DNA of 64,000 nucleotides, taken from Liolophura sinensis. Lineage: Eukaryota > Mollusca > Polyplacophora > Chitonida > Chitonidae. The DNA lies in contig NC_088302.1 in NCBI RefSeq assembly GCF_032854445.1, positions 14,255,338-14,319,337 on the forward strand. Reading direction: 5' to 3'. The notes under the pieces are model-generated. The model was not told where the DNA came from, searched no databases, and was given only the letters and a program-made list of their open reading frames with translations. The position numbers and the translations under genes are program-made. How positions within the stretch are numbered: the stretch's first letter is position 1; each line of letters begins with the position of its first letter. Positions 26,383 to 36,028 of the stretch are shown piece by piece.

Positions 26383-27408
26383 TTAGAAATCCGTAAAGTA
26401 ATACGGCCCTGCGTCAGTCATTCAAAAGTTCTATATCTTTTTCTTATAACCCATGCCTGTTTTTACTTTATACATGACATATGTTTAGTCTGGTGCAAAT
26501 TGGCGATTTTGCCCACATTGCATCACCTGTCAGGTGTCATGAGGGAAAAATTCGCATGAACTAAAAGCACGCATCAAGGATTGCTGGGGAAAAAATTACT
26601 GTTAAGGAGATTCAGGTGAATCAGTTCATGAAAGAAACGTTTGCGCGCCGTCTACCGAGAAGATGGAGGACTAATTGATCACCTATCCAAGTTAAACAAG
26701 GTAGAATATAATTTTGAAATGTCCTGAACATGCGTTTTTGACTCCATTTTGATTTTGGTCCCATGAACAGAAATCTTAAAGGATGAAATTGAAATTTGCT
26801 CTGTATAGTTAGGACATAATGACTTTTGAGTGTTTAATTTTTAGAAGCTGACGTAAGAGGGTTTCGGAGATATTGAGCGTCAAAGTACGGCCCATTTTTT
26901 TATGCCCACCCGATACATAACTATAATGAAGCATACACGATATACTTGAATTACTAAGTTAGAAAAAAAGAGAGATCAAACATGGGAGTTCCAACGTTTC
27001 TGATCACAAAACTGTTTTTTAGACTTGAGTCAGAATTATTTTTCAACTTATTTTGCAATTTCGCTATGCAAGTCTGAGGCAATTCTACATCTTAAAATAA
27101 AAATGCGTAAGGTAAGTAACAATTTTAGGGCAGTGAACTTCAGTTTATAAGACAGCTTCTTGGTCACAGGTTAACTTATTCCTATATTTTTTTGGAGAGA
27201 CCTGTTGGCTGAATGGTATAGAGGTTTGAAGTGCACGTATTGCTGGCCATTGTTAGTTGCGAGGTTGGCTTTGATGTGGCTTGTTCGAAACAGGGTGTGG
27301 TCTGGGCCAACTTTCATCGCGAGAATGTGTGCTATGTACCCAGAATGTGCAGTAAATCCCAAATGACGAGCAAAATATTACTTAAACCACTTTCTTTAAA
27401 TGACATCG

Positions 27409-27669
27409 TAGGGGCCTCCGTGGCTCAGCTGGTTAGCGTAGCCTAATGACCCAGGAACTTTACATTAATGCAGTCGCTATGAGTTCACGTCCAGCTCGTG
27501 CTGCCTTCCATCTCTGGCCGTTCGTGGGAAGGTCTTCCACCTGCAACCTGCGGGTGGTCGTCGGTTTCTCCCGGGCTCTACCCGGTTACCTCCAACCATA
27601 ATGCTGGCCCCCGTCATATAAGTGAAATATTCTTGAGTACGGCGTAAAACACCAATCAAATAAATAAAT
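27409..27669 (+). mobile_element. full-length family-1 SINE with 11-bp target-site duplication
   Basis: Head tccgtggctcagctggttag, box B-like region atgagttcacgtccagctcg, complete body, and tail caccaatcaaataaataaat. The duplication aaatgacatcg lies at 27398-27408 and 27670-27680. Confidence 0.95.
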
Positions 27670-28466
27670 AAATGACATCGACCTATCAGAGTACAGACCT
27701 ACATATGCTTGACACTGCTTTCACGCTATATACATCTAGGCCTATATATACGCTGTAATTCAAGCTAGTTTTAATTTAGGGGTTTGTACATGTACATGAT
27801 ACGACTGGTCCCCGATCGACTGCGAAAAACGGAAGAAAAGCCGAAATAGGTAACTGTCAGGGAAGCCCACTACGTCGTGTTGGGAACTGGCCTTGCGATT
27901 ATTGACCTGTATGGAATCTTCATTTTGGTTGATGGCTGGTAAACGAATGTCTGTTTTGGCGCATAGATTGAATGAATGCCTTGTATTTATATAATGTGTG
28001 ATTTTTGTTCAGCGCCATATACACCAGAATTTCTCACTGATACTATGGAAGCCAATTTCAAGAGTGGAGAAAAACGGAATGCCTCGAATGAATAAATGAA
28101 CGAACGAATGACTTTTGGCTTAATTTAAGACGCAGGCTTTGCATTCGTCAGTTTGCATATTACGTTATACAGCCGTCGTACAGAACTTGTCTTAGATGCT
28201 AACTATATGTTTCCGTCTTAACCACCTGTCGGAATAACTTAATAATAAAGAGTAATTTTATTCCTAAAGCTGGCCAGTTTTAGTAACAATGGGGTATCAA
28301 TAAACCATATTGGATATGTCCTGCTTGGTTGATTGGTTGCATGCATGCTGTTTAGAACCGTGCTCAGTTGGGGGGTTGGGGGGTTGGTGTAGTATACTTT
28401 GTCGAAAGCCTGTCGGATTGGGGAGGAGCCGTGGGGAGAAGCAGCGTTGTTGAGTCCCCCAGCCCG

Positions 28467-28958
28467 AGGTGAACACTACATGGGTTGGTGGATGGGGGAA
28501 GCCCCTAGGTGAGGTAAGGTAAGGTGTGGTATACTGTACTGTGCAGTACTGTATAATATACTATATATAATGACTGTTGCCAATTTTATAAGTCACCTGG
28601 TTAGTGCATACATGCTTGGGATGGGAGAAGCCCCTAGGTTTGCATGAGTGTACGTCCAATACACGAGTAATGCCACCACGTCTCCATCGAGAGATGCAGG
28701 TCATACCATATACATATGTACCAGTACTGACATCATTTGTCATATACATCTATTTGGCGCATATTACAACGGGAACCATTTGGGTCCTACACGACATACA
28801 TCTCAATAATGCCATCGCTGATCAACTTTACATTTGGTGCAAGTCCAAAATGCGATATTATACATTAATCGCATCTGTTACGCGCTCTCTATGTATATAG
28901 AGGAAATTCACAAATAATACATAGGAGAGGTTCACAAAAGGTGCATATATATAGTTGT
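28467..28958 (+). repeat. left terminal inverted repeat of the Polinton
   Basis: From aggtgaacactacatgggtt inward it matches the reverse complement of 33209-33798. Shared blocks include gatgggagaagcccctaggt, ccatcgagagatgcaggtca, gctgatcaactttacatttg and tataggagaggt-like sequence near 28921. It contains an extra segment near 28511-28610 with a GTAAG/GTACTG low-complexity run and a second copy of the gaagcccctagg word. Confidence 0.93.
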
Positions 28959-29139
28959 ACGCCACGCTGACGGGAGTTCTACTTGAAGAAGGCGTGCCCA
29001 GCCCGTGAGCATTTGACCTAGGGAGCAGACGTTAGTCGTCGTGGACGATCTTACCGGGAGACATTCAGCACGCCTACCTACCCAACCTCGTACGCACGGT
29101 TCGCCGAATCCGTTTCAACGTCGGAGCCCGTGATATCAC

Positions 29140-29445
29140 GCCGGCTCCAACGTTACGCCGCCTTGCAGTCCCTGCTGGCTCGAGCCACCACAGCCGTTCG
29201 AGGCGCCGTTCTGCGTGGCGAGTTTACTTCGCTGTTTGTGTGACTGTGCGAAGAATGTCTTAAATGGCAACGTTCCACTTACGCTCACTGACAAGGCGAG
29301 GTTACAGCGACACAAGACGGATCTCCGCTCCTTGGAAAGAAAAGTGTTTCCTTGCATAAGAAAGGGCACATTATTCAGCGCGGTGGTTTAATTGGAGCGC
29401 TACTCGCCCCCTAGTTCCCATCATAGCAACCGTCGACAGTGCCCT
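29140..29445 (+). pseudogene. Polinton small structural-type gene, frameshifted
   Basis: In successive frames it reads RLQRYAALQSLL, then CDCAKNVLNGNVPLT, then KARLQRHKTDLRSLERK, then IQRGGLIGALLAP and LVPIIATV. I recall the order (helical start, C-x-C-AKNVLKGNVPLT-like word, basic RRHK helix, Gly-rich hydrophobic end) from a small gene common in animal Polintons. A virion role is inference. At least three frame changes and a stop make it non-functional. Confidence 0.7.
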
Positions 29446-29760
29446 CATGAATGCCATCACGCGGTAATGCAGCACTCCAAGAAAATGGCATTGGTCGAGC
29501 CTGGGCTCTTAGGCACGCTCACGTGGCCACCACCCGTCTCCCAGTGCCCAGTGTCCAGTATCGTCAAAGCCCTCAACGCGCTGGACCAAGAGATGGCAAC
29601 GATCCACCGTGACACGACCCTCTGGGACGTTGAGAAAATACAGCGGTATCACCACACCCTTCAACGGTGCTGTATTCAAGATCAATATCAAGCAGCGCAG
29701 TACCCAAAGACCATACCCTTATCAACGAGCAAAATCTTGATAGTTTACCGATGCGTTTAG
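29446..29760 (+). pseudogene. Polinton second small gene, remnant
   Basis: The reading has SKKMALVEPGLL and, about 30 residues on, ALNALDQEMATIHRD and KIQRYHHTLQRC. The KMxLVxP start, the LDxEM word and the YxxxLQR helix match a gene that in Polintons follows the CAKNVLKGN-type gene. Function unknown to me. The open reading reaches 29760, but resemblance stops near 29690. Confidence 0.6.
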
Positions 29761-29885
29761 TGGGATGCTTGAGCAAGATATCTTTTAGAAACCCTTTGCA
29801 TTTCCAGCACTTCCACACAAACTTCGTCGCTTTACATGTTGGCGTGCGCCAAATTCCTTCTTAGCCCCTGATATCCGACTTTTAA

Positions 29886-30186
29886 ACCAGGAATTTCGTC
29901 AAAACGTACTTGAACCTCTTTACCAACACGGGGAAAGTGTTCCACGAGGAGAGGAGCAACGTCCTCCGCACAACGTTCGCCAAAGGCAGCACGCTGTTTT
30001 GTTTCGATCTGACACCTAATCTCCACGACGATCACTAACTGAACCTGGCCCAGAAAGGCGATTTACACCTGGAGATGTGGTTTGGCAAACAACTGCCAGA
30101 AACCGTTAAAGCAGGGTGCTACACCGAGTTCGACAATATTATAGATGTAGACAAAAGCCGAAACTTGATCTGTGACCAGTTAAACA
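29886..30186 (+). pseudogene. F54H12.2-like Polinton gene, C-terminal fragment
   Basis: One frame reads YLNLFTNTGKVF, later GSTLFCFDLTPNL, an in-frame stop near 30036, then GDLHLEMWFGKQLPET and EFDNIIDVDKSRNL. The YTLYxFDLSPDL-like word and the ending 'GNLxLExxF...LPET...YxEFxNxIEIDxxRN' are typical of proteins called 'F54H12.2-like' in invertebrate genomes, which belong to Polintons and are thought virion-related (family knowledge plus inference). Only the C-terminal third or so is present. It ends just before the protease start, as in intact elements. Confidence 0.8.
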
Positions 30187-30188
30187 CC

Positions 30189-30621
30189 ATGGACAGGGCC
30201 CAAATGCGGCGCGCCCTACAGGGGGGCGTGTCTATCCGGGCTGGGGGATTTCTACGCTCGGGACCATCTCCCTCGCCGAGTGACTGACGGACCATTGACG
30301 GACCGGATGGCCGTTTTCATTGACTTGTAAACAAAAAAAGACCGTCTCCGGGAAGAATACTTTGATTCATACGGATTGCCACCCCTCAAAACTGATATCA
30401 TTCCTTGGCTCAACCGGAGAACACACCACTGGACGTGTAATGATTGGCAGCTGCAGAATCTGGACATGGCTGAGTGCGGGCAGTGTTCCATGTATTACTT
30501 AACCCAGCGGGCCCGAGGCTCTCCCACGGATGTTTTTGTACATACGTTCAACACGTCGTGCACGACGTACGATAACGATTTAATGGTGTTCGATTGGGTG
30601 GATCGCCAGTTTGGGGACTAG
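30189..30621 (+). pseudogene. adenain-type cysteine protease of the Polinton, inactivated
   Basis: The start is the ATG at 30189 (MDRAQMRRALQ). A frameshift near 30235 leads into LGDFYARDHLPRRVTDGP, then an internal deletion to RMAVFIDL and a stop near 30328. It then reads EEYFDSYGLPPLKTD, then CGQCSMYYLTQRARG, and ends near VFDWVDRQFGD. In this family the catalytic His lies in a GxHW segment before the AVF strand, the acidic residue near EYFDSYG and the nucleophile Cys in CGQ/CGxxC. Here the His segment is deleted while the Asp and Cys regions remain. Intact enzymes process virion proteins (family knowledge). Confidence 0.85.
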
Positions 30622-30806
30622 CCCACATTTTTTATCACTAACGCAGCCACTTGGTGGTAATAACTTTGCATGTTTTCCTGTTCGACGAATATTAACCCTG
30701 TTCTATGAATAAATGACCAAACAACGAGATGACATTCGCATACAGTATGTTTGACTTGTATTTATTTGGCCTTGAAGTCATGGTATAACTGTCGGTAGCA
30801 GTCATG

Positions 30807-32592
30807 TCAAATGTCGAGGTAAGTAGTGTTCACACCGTCCGGCAGTACTTTACGTTTCCCGTAAAAATAAGTGAAAGCGTCTTTGTGCTGCGTGTAGGAA
30901 TGCATGCTGTTTCCCCGCATACACATACCTAGGTCCACTCCATTCGTGCTTTGATGATTTAGCAACACGGAGAGGTATACGTCCTTGTCCACAGCCCGAG
31001 CGCTAACTCCTTTGCAGGAGAGTTGTCTCTGCTATTCGACTCACCGCCGTTCTCATAGTACATGTATGTCTTCGAACACAAGCTGATGATAGCGTCACCA
31101 GTCCACTCGACTTTGAAGAGCCCATCGGAGCGTTTATCAAAGTCGTTTTGGTCGCTTTGGGGCAACCACTTGCCTCGAACTCGCTGCCCGCAGCTGAGGT
31201 TTGACGAAGAATTCCCAGTCCCAGCCATGCGCGCCGAGTCCGTGCCTAACCCACAGTACTCCCAATCGGACGATGAAATGGTAGTAGAACACCAACACAC
31301 GGATTTTGGTGTACTGGTACACCATGCATCCTATTTGCAACGATAGATGATAACGAATGGCCCTCTTGCTGCTGACCCCTTAGAATGTGTAGTCATCAAT
31401 CTAGTCGACGGTATGGCACCGTACATTCCCTAGTACCTTGAGTGCCTTCACCAGGCCACAGCTTTTCTCATCTATGTGTCGATCTTGGTTTGTCACGGTT
31501 TTGCCGTAGCCGGAATTTACCAACAATAGCACACTTGGTGCTTCGTGTAGGATTGGGCGAAACGAGCCAGGTCCTTGATGTAGGTCAAATGACGATCGTG
31601 ACCGTTCTACTCCATGAAGTAAAAGTTTTCCATGGGGACGAGTTGATACACTTGATATTCGCGTCGAACAGGCTTTCTACTGTGTCCAGCGCACTCTGAG
31701 AGGAACACTGCTCAAAGGCATGGGCTCCACCTCTACCGTCTCCAGATAAGCTCGGTGGTAATGCCCGACCTGGTTCTCGCGGTCGCTGGGGTTGGCCTTG
31801 CCCAGATGCACTGCCAAGCACCGAAAACAAAGGAGTGCGGCCCTCTAAGATCCATGACTCCCTTTCACTAACGCAGACAGTCCCTTGTTATCCTCCAGGT
31901 AGGTTATTAACGATACCCTCCCCGCACTGATGTGCTGATCGTGTAGCTTGTGGACAATAAACAACACGTTAGTCAGAAGATCCACGGTCCATTTCGTGTC
32001 GGGGCGCTGTTGCTGGGACCAGGTGAGCAGGTGAGTGATGGGGAGCTGGGTGAGGAGTGCTCTCATGTCGAGTCGACCCCCCCACGCAATATGGGATTTC
32101 GAGTACCCGGGTGTTATTGCTGCTGGCGTAAAAGTAATACGCCTGTCCCATCTCCTCTTGGCGTAGGATGTAACTTGACGGTGAACGCTGTGGGCTGGTC
32201 GTCGTAGATAGTGTTCAGGTACTCTTCCATGGCTCCGAGGTCGCTGAGCCAGTAGTTGTAGAGGTCCTGCACTGGCCTGTCGCCATGGAAATGGTGGCGG
32301 ATGGAACGCCAATGCTGACGGTACAATTGCCTTATATCCCTCGCACAACTAGGCAGGAGATAGTCGGGTGTTTGGAATGGGTCTGGCTGGAAGCCGCTCT
32401 CTCAAATCTTCCACTTTTTTGGACTTGGTGGGACCCCGCTGCTCGAGCTGACTTCGTTCCTTGGTGCGGGTGAGACCTTTGTGGGGATGTCCTTGCTGCT
32501 GCTGTGTGGATGGTTTGCTGGTAGGATTGGAGAAGTCGGGGCTGAAGCGCTGGTTGTCTTCGTCGCTGCTGCTTTGGCGTGACTGTAACATA
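30807..32592 (-). pseudogene. Polinton protein-primed DNA polymerase B, fragmented
   Basis: Read from right to left. An N-terminal low-complexity Ser/Gln-rich part (about 32592-32350). Then YRQHWRSIRHHFHGD and DLYNYWLSDLG (about 32326-32200). Then QQRPDTKWTVDLLTNVLF (about 32015-31900). Then HLTYIKDLARF (about 31610-31570). Then VYQYTKIRVLVFYYHF (from about 31320). Then EYCGLGTDSAR, DGLFKVEWTGDAIISLCSKT and a C-terminal DAFTYFYGKRKVLPDG (to about 30810). These words and their order match Polinton PolB. The catalytic YxDTDS-type motif reads GLGTDSA, so its first Asp is lost. The DxxSLYP and KxxxNxxYG region is deleted. Several frame changes confirm a pseudogene. Confidence 0.88.
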
Positions 32593-32839
32593 GAAGCATA
32601 CACATGGTACACACACATGTTATAAAAATAAAAGAAAGAATGGTCGTATACTTGAAAACTGCCAGGAACCCTATCCTAGTAGTCCTGCCTTTTTTCACAG
32701 CGAGGACATGTGAGACATGAAAGACACGTGAGCTGGTAGATGGACGAACCAAGTCGGCTTGTGGATTGTCGTGTCCTTCACGCCAAAACGAACCAATTGT
32801 CGACGCGTATGTTCCCGTGCGAATGTCGTTGATTTGAAA

Positions 32840-33130
32840 TGATATGATTTATGATGTCATATGATATACGATATGATATGCTATGATATAGCATAATGCA
32901 GTGAAGTACATCAGAGTGTAGTGTAGCGCAGCGTAGAGTAGTACATAGTGTATCGTAGCGTTATGTAGTCTGTGATCTTATATAGTACAGTGTGTTGTGC
33001 AGTGTTGTCTGCTCTTTCTTATGCTACATAGTGTAGTATAGTATAACTGTAGTATAACATAGTGTAGTATACTACATGGAATAGTATAGTGTATAGTATA
33101 ATGTACAGTTTGTTACTGTTTATTATTTGT
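32840..33130. repeat. low-complexity GTAGT/ATGATAT-rich segment inside the Polinton
   Basis: Short degenerate words (atgatatgat, gtagtgtagc, gtatagtataa) recur without fixed period between the polymerase remnant and the right TIR. A shorter similar run sits in the left TIR near 28515-28570. Confidence 0.8.
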
Positions 33131-33208
33131 TACAGTATACTTTAATGTTTTGTAAGATAAGGACAAGGAGAGGTAATCCCTGGGGATTACAGAACGTAGC
33201 TTGGTGCA

Positions 33209-33798
33209 CGGAGTTATATATGCACTTTTTGTGGACCTCTCCTATATATTATTTGTGAAATTCCTCTATATACGTAGAGTGCACGTAACAGATGAGGCTA
33301 ATGTATAATATAGCATTTTGGACGTGCACCAAATGTAAAGTTGATCAGCGAAAGCATTATTAAGATGTTGTGTAGGAACCAAATGGCCCCCGTTGTAATG
33401 TATGCCGAAATGCGATGCAGGTGGAGAAACATATGTAATGCCACCTCAATAATGCCATCGCTGATCGTCTTTGTGGTGCTTTAACGTGAGAATTTTCTGA
33501 AGCGTCGAAGTAATGTCTAGGTGCTAAGAACGATAACTGCGTAAGAACGTAAATAGAGCATTCACTACAAACAGCGCCCTTTATCATGTCTCTTCCTCGT
33601 TGATTGACTACCTATGTTGTAATACTGTCCGTCGTAATATACACCGAATACATGACAAATGATGTCCACAGCGGTGCATATGTACTGGCATGACCTGCAT
33701 CTCTCGATGGAGGCGTGGAGGCATTACTCGAGTATTGGCCATATACTAATGCAAACTTAGGGGCTTCTCCCATCTACCAACCCATGTAGCGTTTACCC
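33209..33798 (-). repeat. right terminal inverted repeat of the Polinton
   Basis: Inverted partner of 28467-28958. It carries about 200 bp extra near 33380-33650, including a second copy of a caataatgccatcgctgatc word (33448-33467; compare the aagcattattaa region near 33352). That suggests a duplication within this TIR or loss from the left one. The outer end reads cccatgtagcgtttacccc. Confidence 0.93.
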
Positions 33799-33961
33799 CG
33801 CGTTGACTTGTGCTTAGAGCGCGAGATCTGCATTCTAACACGATTCCTCAATGGTCAAGGGCCTAAGTTGCAGAGAGCTAGAGCTGTTAACAATCCGAGT
33901 CATCATTATAAAAGCATAAAAACTCGAATGAAATCAGTGGTTTGACGATGTTTTCATTGAT

Positions 33962-34116
33962 TTATTTATGTATTTGACTGGTGTTTTACGCCATACTCAA
34001 GAATATTTCACTTATACGACTGAGACCAGCATTATGGTGGGAAGAAACTGGGCACAGCCCGGAGTAAACCCACGACCATCCGCAGGCTGCTGCAGACCTT
34101 CCCACGTACGACCTGA
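33962..34116 (-). mobile_element. 5'-truncated family-1 SINE with 15-bp target-site duplication
   Basis: Minus-strand copy holding tail and distal body only, ending at cttcccacgtacgacct. The duplication gatgttttcattgat lies at 33947-33961 and 34117-34131. The truncation was therefore present at insertion, as with incomplete reverse transcription, and the insertion is comparatively young. Confidence 0.95.
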
Positions 34117-34459
34117 GATGTTTTCATTGATATGTGAAAACAGCACATGTGACTGTTTATGGCGTATACTTGGAAACTGCCTGGAACCCTATCCTAGTAG
34201 TACATGGCTCTTACACTCACTAATTTTGTATTCAATGGGCTATTGAAATTTTCATGGACATTTGCTGGTAATGCATGCATGTGTAGTACAGCATTGTGGT
34301 CAGCTCATAAAACATTCTGCCGTGTAACCGTTATATGCATGCACTCGCTGGGAGGGCACATGCATGACTTAACAGTGCAGTTATAAGAAGGTAGGAGGAT
34401 ACAGATAAAATTGTCAGGATGATATGGGTTACACTTAACTGCATTGCTACAGCTGTGTC

Positions 34460-34680
34460 TTGCTGTACCATTAGAGTCAATTTGGCTCTCTGTCGTCGTC
34501 GACTATGTAATTTGGTCGCGTGTTCGAATCCAGCTTTCGCTGGACTTTAAGTCAAATGGTTTGTCAAGTATTTGTTCAACCATGGTAGTTTACTGCAGGC
34601 AATTCGGTTTCCCCCTCACATGAACTGGACCAAAGTTATGTAAATAAAACGCTGTTCATTATGGCGCTAAACATCAGTGA
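34460..34680 (+). mobile_element. family-3 SINE-like element
   Basis: A tRNA-like head with a good box B (gcgtgttcgaatccagcttt) is followed by a body with gtagtttactgcaggcaatt, cggtttccccctcacatgaa and an end with ggcgctaaacatcagtgaaa. Related body fragments occur at 50325-50470, 62290-62400 and 63237-63360. Confidence 0.6.
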
Positions 34681-35689
34681 AATACATGATTGTTTATTTT
34701 ATTTATTCAAGTAAAATAATATTCTTCAATACATCGGTTAAGTGGAATGACCAACCAAACAAACATGTATAATTCATTTTACATACATATATATAGATAC
34801 ATAAATGCGTATTTCGACATTTCATTGAGCCTGCAGAAATGCTTTGTAATGATACATACGAACTGTTGCAGGGCCACATGCTTCAATTTTTGTATGCACG
34901 ACTACCCTTGTGTTACCGCAGGCTATACTCAAAAACGTAGAAAAACAAAGAAATACTGCTGCATTTTCATTTTGTCCGCCATGTGTTATACGGTAACACT
35001 TAATTGTTTAACGATATATTCTAAACTTTCAATGTAGCCTCGACTGAGTGACTTTCTTTTTATGTGTAAATTTTGTTTCCAGCTTCACGCACCATCAAAT
35101 TATATTTTGCAAAATTCTTCTAAACAAACCAAATACTAACAAACATCATCGTCCAGTAAACATCATGACATTGCATGGATTACATAAAACATCAGCACAC
35201 GTATACATCTGCACGGAGGCATAAAAGTAACATGGTGAAATATTTGGTAGAGGGAAAAAAAATTTTTTTTTGGAAGAGAATTTTTTTTAAGCTCCGACTA
35301 AATGGCCTCGAAATATTTGACTATTCATAAGGATTACGCTATAATCTCATCTATACACAGGGGGCTATTGCATGATTGTCAGTGCCATAATGCGTTTGCA
35401 AATTAACTTTTATCGCTTGCAAACTGTACTTTATCAGTCCAAAAACGTTCTTTTAGACGACGAGGAACGCCGACACGATTTATAGCATAACATCCAACAA
35501 TGTGGGATTATTATAAATAAGCATTCAGCCAAATAATACGATAAGACGTGTATATAACATCAAGCTGAGGCTTATGGTCCTAACCTATATATAGCTTGCC
35601 TTAGCTCCACCCTGGCTGGATTAAGTGCATGTATTCGAAAAGTGTCTCACATATAGTTGTTGCAGCTGAGATTGAAAGAACTCAACTAG

Positions 35690-36028
35690 TCTACCGCATC
35701 GGGACCGGTAGATCCAGGATCAATCCTTGATCGAGTCACACCTAAGACTTTAAAAGAGGAAGTTGTAACTTCCTCGCTTGGCGTTCAGCATGAAGGGGAT
35801 AGTGCAACGACTGGTTGACCCGTATCAGTATAATGGCTCGGGCGGGGCGGCTTACTTGCCTTCGGTAAGTCGTCTCAGTGAAGCAGCACTAAATAAAAGA
35901 GCGGTGGAAATCCGTCCTGCAACAAGGAGGCACATTACACGTACATGCACCCTAATGATTCCTTCGTCGTCATATGACTGAAAAATTGTTGAGTACGACG
36001 TTAAACCCCAAGCACTCGCACTCACTCA
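35690..36028 (+). mobile_element. family-2 SINE, long copy
   Basis: Contains actggttgacccgtatcagt, aatggctcgggcggggcggc, a gtcgtctcagtgaagcagca block and the 3' end ttgttgagtacgacgttaaa followed by ccccaagcactcgcactcac. The 3' end (…acgttaaaccccaag) recurs inverted at 38945 and at 56887-56920, so it is the conserved family tail. The 5' head near 35690 is poorly tRNA-like. Confidence 0.7.

Larger units (their letters stand above)
22863..28466. other. intergenic region without recognised gene
   Basis: AT-rich DNA between the ankyrin/coiled-coil gene and the Polinton. It holds the SINE copies listed separately and a possible foldback element at 23620-23812. No exon with plausible splice sites and family-like protein was found. 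A G-rich stretch (ttggggggttggggggttgg) lies near 28370. Confidence 0.6.
28467..33798. mobile_element. decayed, shortened Polinton/Maverick element
   Basis: About 5.3 kb bounded by imperfect terminal inverted repeats (28467-28958 and 33209-33798). The interior keeps recognisable broken Polinton genes: small structural-type gene, second small gene, F54H12.2-like gene and adenain-type protease on +, and DNA polymerase B on -, converging near 30.7 kb. Full Polintons are 15-20 kb and also carry a retroviral-type integrase and a FtsK/HerA-like packaging ATPase (family knowledge); neither is visible. The interior looks GC-richer than the flanks. Every gene has frameshifts, stops or deletions, so it is a fossil or a non-autonomous derivative. 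No 6-bp TSD could be confirmed. Confidence 0.92.

Noticed and set aside
28360-28400. G-quadruplex candidate ttggggggttggggggttgg
   Set aside because: Only two long G runs and one GG; it does not meet the usual four-run pattern.
29136-29369. Minus-strand reading of 77 codons in the Polinton left part
   Set aside because: The opposite strand carries the recognisable NVLNGNVPLT-type gene; this is its antisense shadow.
31062-31346. Plus-strand readings over 31.06-32.47 kb
   Set aside because: They are antisense to the PolB remnant, whose motifs are on the minus strand.
28900-32800. Polinton integrase and packaging ATPase
   Set aside because: No DDE/rve or Walker A/B-like segment was recognised in any frame between the TIRs.
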